A stretch of DNA of 64,000 nucleotides from Bog-756 sp963776225 (lineage in GTDB: Bacteria; Actinomycetota; Acidimicrobiia; Acidimicrobiales; RAAP-2): assembly GCA_963776225.1 (NCBI GenBank), contig CAVZLL010000003.1, positions 1,054,001 to 1,118,000 on the forward strand, read 5' to 3'. Positions within the stretch are counted from its first letter, which is position 1, and each line of letters opens with the position of its first letter. Under the pieces are notes generated by a model, which worked only from the letters and a program-made list of their open reading frames with translations, made no database searches and was not told where the DNA came from. The translations under genes were made by a program, and so were the position numbers. Shown here piece after piece: positions 61,874-64,000 of the stretch.

Positions 61874-61930
61874 TGGCCTCAACTCGCCGGTTGGAACGGA
61901 TTCAACCTTTGGTCGAGGGTAAGGGATTCC

Positions 61931-63052
61931 ATGACCGTTCCGGCACAGAACAACTACTTCGCCGTGATCAAGGTGGTCGGTGTCGGCGGAGGCGGGGTGA
62001 ATGCCGTCAACCGGATGATCGATGCAGGACTGCGGGGCGTGGAGTTCATCGCGACCAACACCGACGCCCAGGCGCTCTTGATGAGCGACGCCGACCTCAA
62101 GCTCGACATCGGCCGACAGCTGACCCGTGGCCTCGGTGCCGGGAGCGATCCCGAAGTCGGGCGCCTGGCCGCCGAGGAGCACCGCTCGGAGATCGAGGAG
62201 GCGCTCAAGGGCGCCGACATGGTGTTCATCACGGCGGGCAAGGGCGGCGGCACCGGCACCGGCGCTGCGCCGGTGGTCGCCGAGATCGCCAAGGGGCTCG
62301 GCGCGCTGACCATCGGCGTGGTCACCCGCCCGTTCACCTTCGAGGGGAGGCGCCGCTCGGTCCAGGCCGAGGCGGGCATCCAGAACCTGAAGGAGAAGGT
62401 CGACACCCTCATCATCATCCCCAACGACCGCCTCCTCACCGTCTCCAACGAGAAGACCTCGATGGTCAATGCGTTCAAGATGGCCGACGAGGTCCTCATG
62501 CAGGGCGTACAGGGCATCACCAGCCTGATCACCGTCCCCGGCCTGATCAACACCGATTTCGCCGACGTGAAGATGATCATGTCCAACGCGGGGACGGCCA
62601 TCATGGGGATCGGCTCGGCCACCGGCGAGGGGCGGGCGGTCAACGCTGCCCGCTCCGCGATCACCAGCCCCTTGCTCGAGGCCTCGATCGAAGGCGCCCG
62701 CGGCATCCTGCTCAACATCGCCGGCGGTCCCGACCTCGGGCTGTTCGAGGTCAACGAAGCAGCCGAGATCATCCACGGTGTCGCCCACCCCGACGCCAAC
62801 ATCATCTTCGGCAGCGTCATCGACGAGTCCATGGGCGAGGAGGTCCGGGTGACCGTCATCGCCGCCGGCTTCGAACGCTGGGAGGCCCAGCCGCGCGGGG
62901 GCGTCCCCATGACCGACTCGACCGGGCGGGACGAGACGCGCAGTCGGGTGCTCGGCGTGGACGACGCGCACGAGGACATCTTCGCCACGCCGACCGACGA
63001 CGACCTCGACCTGGGCGACGACGACTTCGACGTCCCCTCGTTCCTTCGCTGA
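61931..63052 (+). CDS. ftsZ: Cell division protein FtsZ
   Basis: A 373-residue tubulin-like GTPase forming the division ring. GTP-binding parts are VVGVGGGGVNAVNRMIDAGL and the tubulin signature ITAGKGGGTGTGAAPVVAEI (about residue 100); the T7 synergy loop is NTDFADVKMIMSN. An acidic linker ends in the C-terminal binding peptide DDDFDVPSFLR for partners such as SepF. ATG 61931 gives the standard length, with AAGGG 5 bp upstream; an in-frame extension to 61790 would cover the promoter and is rejected. Confidence 0.97.
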   Translation: MTVPAQNNYFAVIKVVGVGGGGVNAVNRMIDAGLRGVEFIATNTDAQALLMSDADLKLDIGRQLTRGLGAGSDPEVGRLAAEEHRSEIEEALKGADMVFITAGKGGGTGTGAAPVVAEIAKGLGALTIGVVTRPFTFEGRRRSVQAEAGIQNLKEKVDTLIIIPNDRLLTVSNEKTSMVNAFKMADEVLMQGVQGITSLITVPGLINTDFADVKMIMSNAGTAIMGIGSATGEGRAVNAARSAITSPLLEASIEGARGILLNIAGGPDLGLFEVNEAAEIIHGVAHPDANIIFGSVIDESMGEEVRVTVIAAGFERWEAQPRGGVPMTDSTGRDETRSRVLGVDDAHEDIFATPTDDDLDLGDDDFDVPSFLR

Positions 63053-63828
63053 GCGGGCGGTCCCCGATCGCGGGTGCCACCTGTGCCCCTGTCGTCGGGC
63101 CGGTCCGTGCGGCGTGGACCACGAGCGCGAGGGGCGACCTGCGGCCGTCCGGTGGGCGTGCCGACCCGGCCGACGGGCTTGCCGCGCTGGCCGCCGACAT
63201 CGCAGGAACCGGTGGGGGTCGGGCGCTGCGCGAGGTGGCCTGGCTGACCCAGGTCCACGGTCGGACCGTCCTGGACGTTCCGCCTCCGGATCGCGACGCC
63301 GGCCCGATGGCACCGGTTGCCCCGGTGGTGCGGCACGCCGGCGAGGGCGACGCCCTCGTGGCGACCGATCCGGCGTCGGCGCTGGCCGTGCTCACCGCCG
63401 ACTGTGCACCGGTGGCCCTCGGCAGCCCCGAGGGGGTGTTCGCCGCCGTGCACGTCGGGTGGCGGGGCCTGCTGGCGGGGGTGGTCGAGGCGGCGGTCGG
63501 ACGCATGCGCGAGCTCGGGGCGGTCGAGGTGGCCGGTGCGATCGGCCCCTGCATCCACGCCGACTGCTACGAGTTCGACGGTATCGGGCTCGACCAGTTG
63601 GTCGCCGTCTTCGGGGCGGAGGTCCGGTCGCGCACCCGGACCGGGGGCCCGGCCCTCGACCTGCCTGCCGCGGTCGGCGCGGCCCTCGAGGCGGCCGGTG
63701 CCACCCAGATCCCCGCGGGCGGTGCCTGTACCGGATGTGCAGGCGGGTACTACTCGTACCGGGCCAGGGGCGACCACGGTCGGCAGGCGATGGTGGTCTG
63801 GGCGGACGGGGACGACCCGGGCGGCTGA
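63049..63828 (+). CDS. pgeF: Purine nucleoside phosphorylase / laccase-domain protein (PgeF, YfiH)
   Basis: A 259-residue DUF152 protein; family members act on purine nucleosides or edit peptidoglycan precursors. Metal-site motifs are EVAWLTQVHGRTVLDVPPPD (His), LAVLTADCAPVALGSPEGVF (Cys) and AAVHVGWRGLLAGVVEAAVG (His). The C-terminus has GGACTGCAGGYYSYRARGDH. The conserved N-terminal strand (VRAAWTTSARGDL) has no ATG, GTG or TTG before it, and the only plausible start is CTG 63049, sharing TGA with the ftsZ stop. Other stop/start overlaps in this window have the same geometry. A hidden indel at the junction is the alternative. The ftsZ-pgeF-yggS order is conserved in Actinobacteria. Confidence 0.87.
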   Translation: MSGRSPIAGATCAPVVGPVRAAWTTSARGDLRPSGGRADPADGLAALAADIAGTGGGRALREVAWLTQVHGRTVLDVPPPDRDAGPMAPVAPVVRHAGEGDALVATDPASALAVLTADCAPVALGSPEGVFAAVHVGWRGLLAGVVEAAVGRMRELGAVEVAGAIGPCIHADCYEFDGIGLDQLVAVFGAEVRSRTRTGGPALDLPAAVGAALEAAGATQIPAGGACTGCAGGYYSYRARGDHGRQAMVVWADGDDPGG

Positions 63829-63829
63829 G

Positions 63830-64000
63830 GTGAGCGCCGTCAGGAGCCAGGATGACTTCGCCGGGCGGCTCGCACGGGTCCGCGAACGCATCCGGGGCGC
63901 CGCCCCGGACCCGGACCGGGTGACGGTGGTGGCGGTCACCAAGGGGTTCGGGCCCGACGCGGTCCGCCTGGCCCTCGACGCGGGGATCGACGCGATCGGC
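63830..64000 (+). CDS. YggS-family pyridoxal-phosphate homeostasis protein, 5' part
   Basis: The first 57 codons of a COG0325/YggS protein, cut by the window end. GTG 63830 starts one base after the pgeF stop (TGAGGTGA). FAGRLARVRERIRGAAPDPD is followed by VTVVAVTKGFGPDAVRLALD, where the Lys of VTKG is the PLP-binding residue, and AGIDAIG leads into the usual GENYVQE stretch outside the window. Its expected neighbours, sepF and divIVA, would lie beyond the end. Confidence 0.9.
   Translation, partial: MSAVRSQDDFAGRLARVRERIRGAAPDPDRVTVVAVTKGFGPDAVRLALDAGIDAIG

Noticed and set aside
61790..61930. FtsZ extended upstream to 61790
   Set aside because: This stretch contains a TTGACC-N17-TATCGT promoter and a ribosome-binding site for ATG 61931, and FtsZ is not known to have such an extension.

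Overview
The window is a GC-rich chromosomal segment of an actinobacterium, most likely of the class Acidimicrobiia or a close relative. This placement is an inference. It rests on strong G/C bias at third codon positions, frequent GTG and TTG starts, a lexA / LysM gene / nrdR block arranged as in mycobacteria, an mraZ-to-ftsZ division and cell-wall cluster, meso-diaminopimelate (DAP) type wall genes, and secreted proteins carrying GYWLVASDGG repeats. No rRNA, tRNA, CRISPR array, insertion sequence or integrase was seen.

Layout. 1-6.3 kb is a loosely packed, visibly less GC-rich accessory stretch: the 3' end of an RCC1-repeat protein, a VOC/glyoxalase protein, a DUF2142 membrane protein, a secreted IPT/TIG protein, a luciferase-like flavin oxidoreductase and a universal stress protein. 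6.5-15.5 kb is an envelope block: a GT-C-like membrane protein, two adjacent secreted proteins sharing a ~42-residue repeat (one with a SpoIID/LytB domain), and a large flippase-like membrane protein with a kinase-like insert. 15.5-17.9 kb holds a HAD phosphatase, a crotonase and a 1-Cys peroxiredoxin.

From 18 kb the content is core: rpsO, pnp, an M16 protease, dapB, two sister TetR regulators with a diiron ferritin-like protein, dapA, RNase J, ftsK, a D-Ala-D-Ala carboxypeptidase, thrB, queF, miaB, miaA, dapF, hflX, dapC, dapD, dapE, then lexA divergent from a LysM protein, nrdR, a PIG-L deacetylase, dinB, DUF3040, a ROK kinase, an HNH protein and a lipoate-ligase-like protein. 49.3-64 kb is the mraZ-rsmH-ftsL-ftsI-murE-mraY-ftsW-murG-murC-murB-ftsQ-ftsZ-pgeF-yggS cluster.

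The genes form a coherent programme. dapA, B, D, C, E and F make meso-DAP by the succinylase route. MurE carries the DAP-type DNPR motif and adds it to the wall precursor. The mra/mur/fts genes build and divide the wall. lexA and the LysM protein form the SOS arm that is likely to restrain division. The most notable regulatory signals are a 10-bp-period MraZ operator over the mraZ promoter, four SOS boxes in 122 bp between lexA and the LysM gene, and a recurring TANNNT box 5-10 bp before start codons, which indicates widespread leaderless transcription. The main anomaly is that murG, murC and murB contain nine apparent single-base frameshifts within 2.9 kb (murE has one more), while murF and murD are absent from their usual places.
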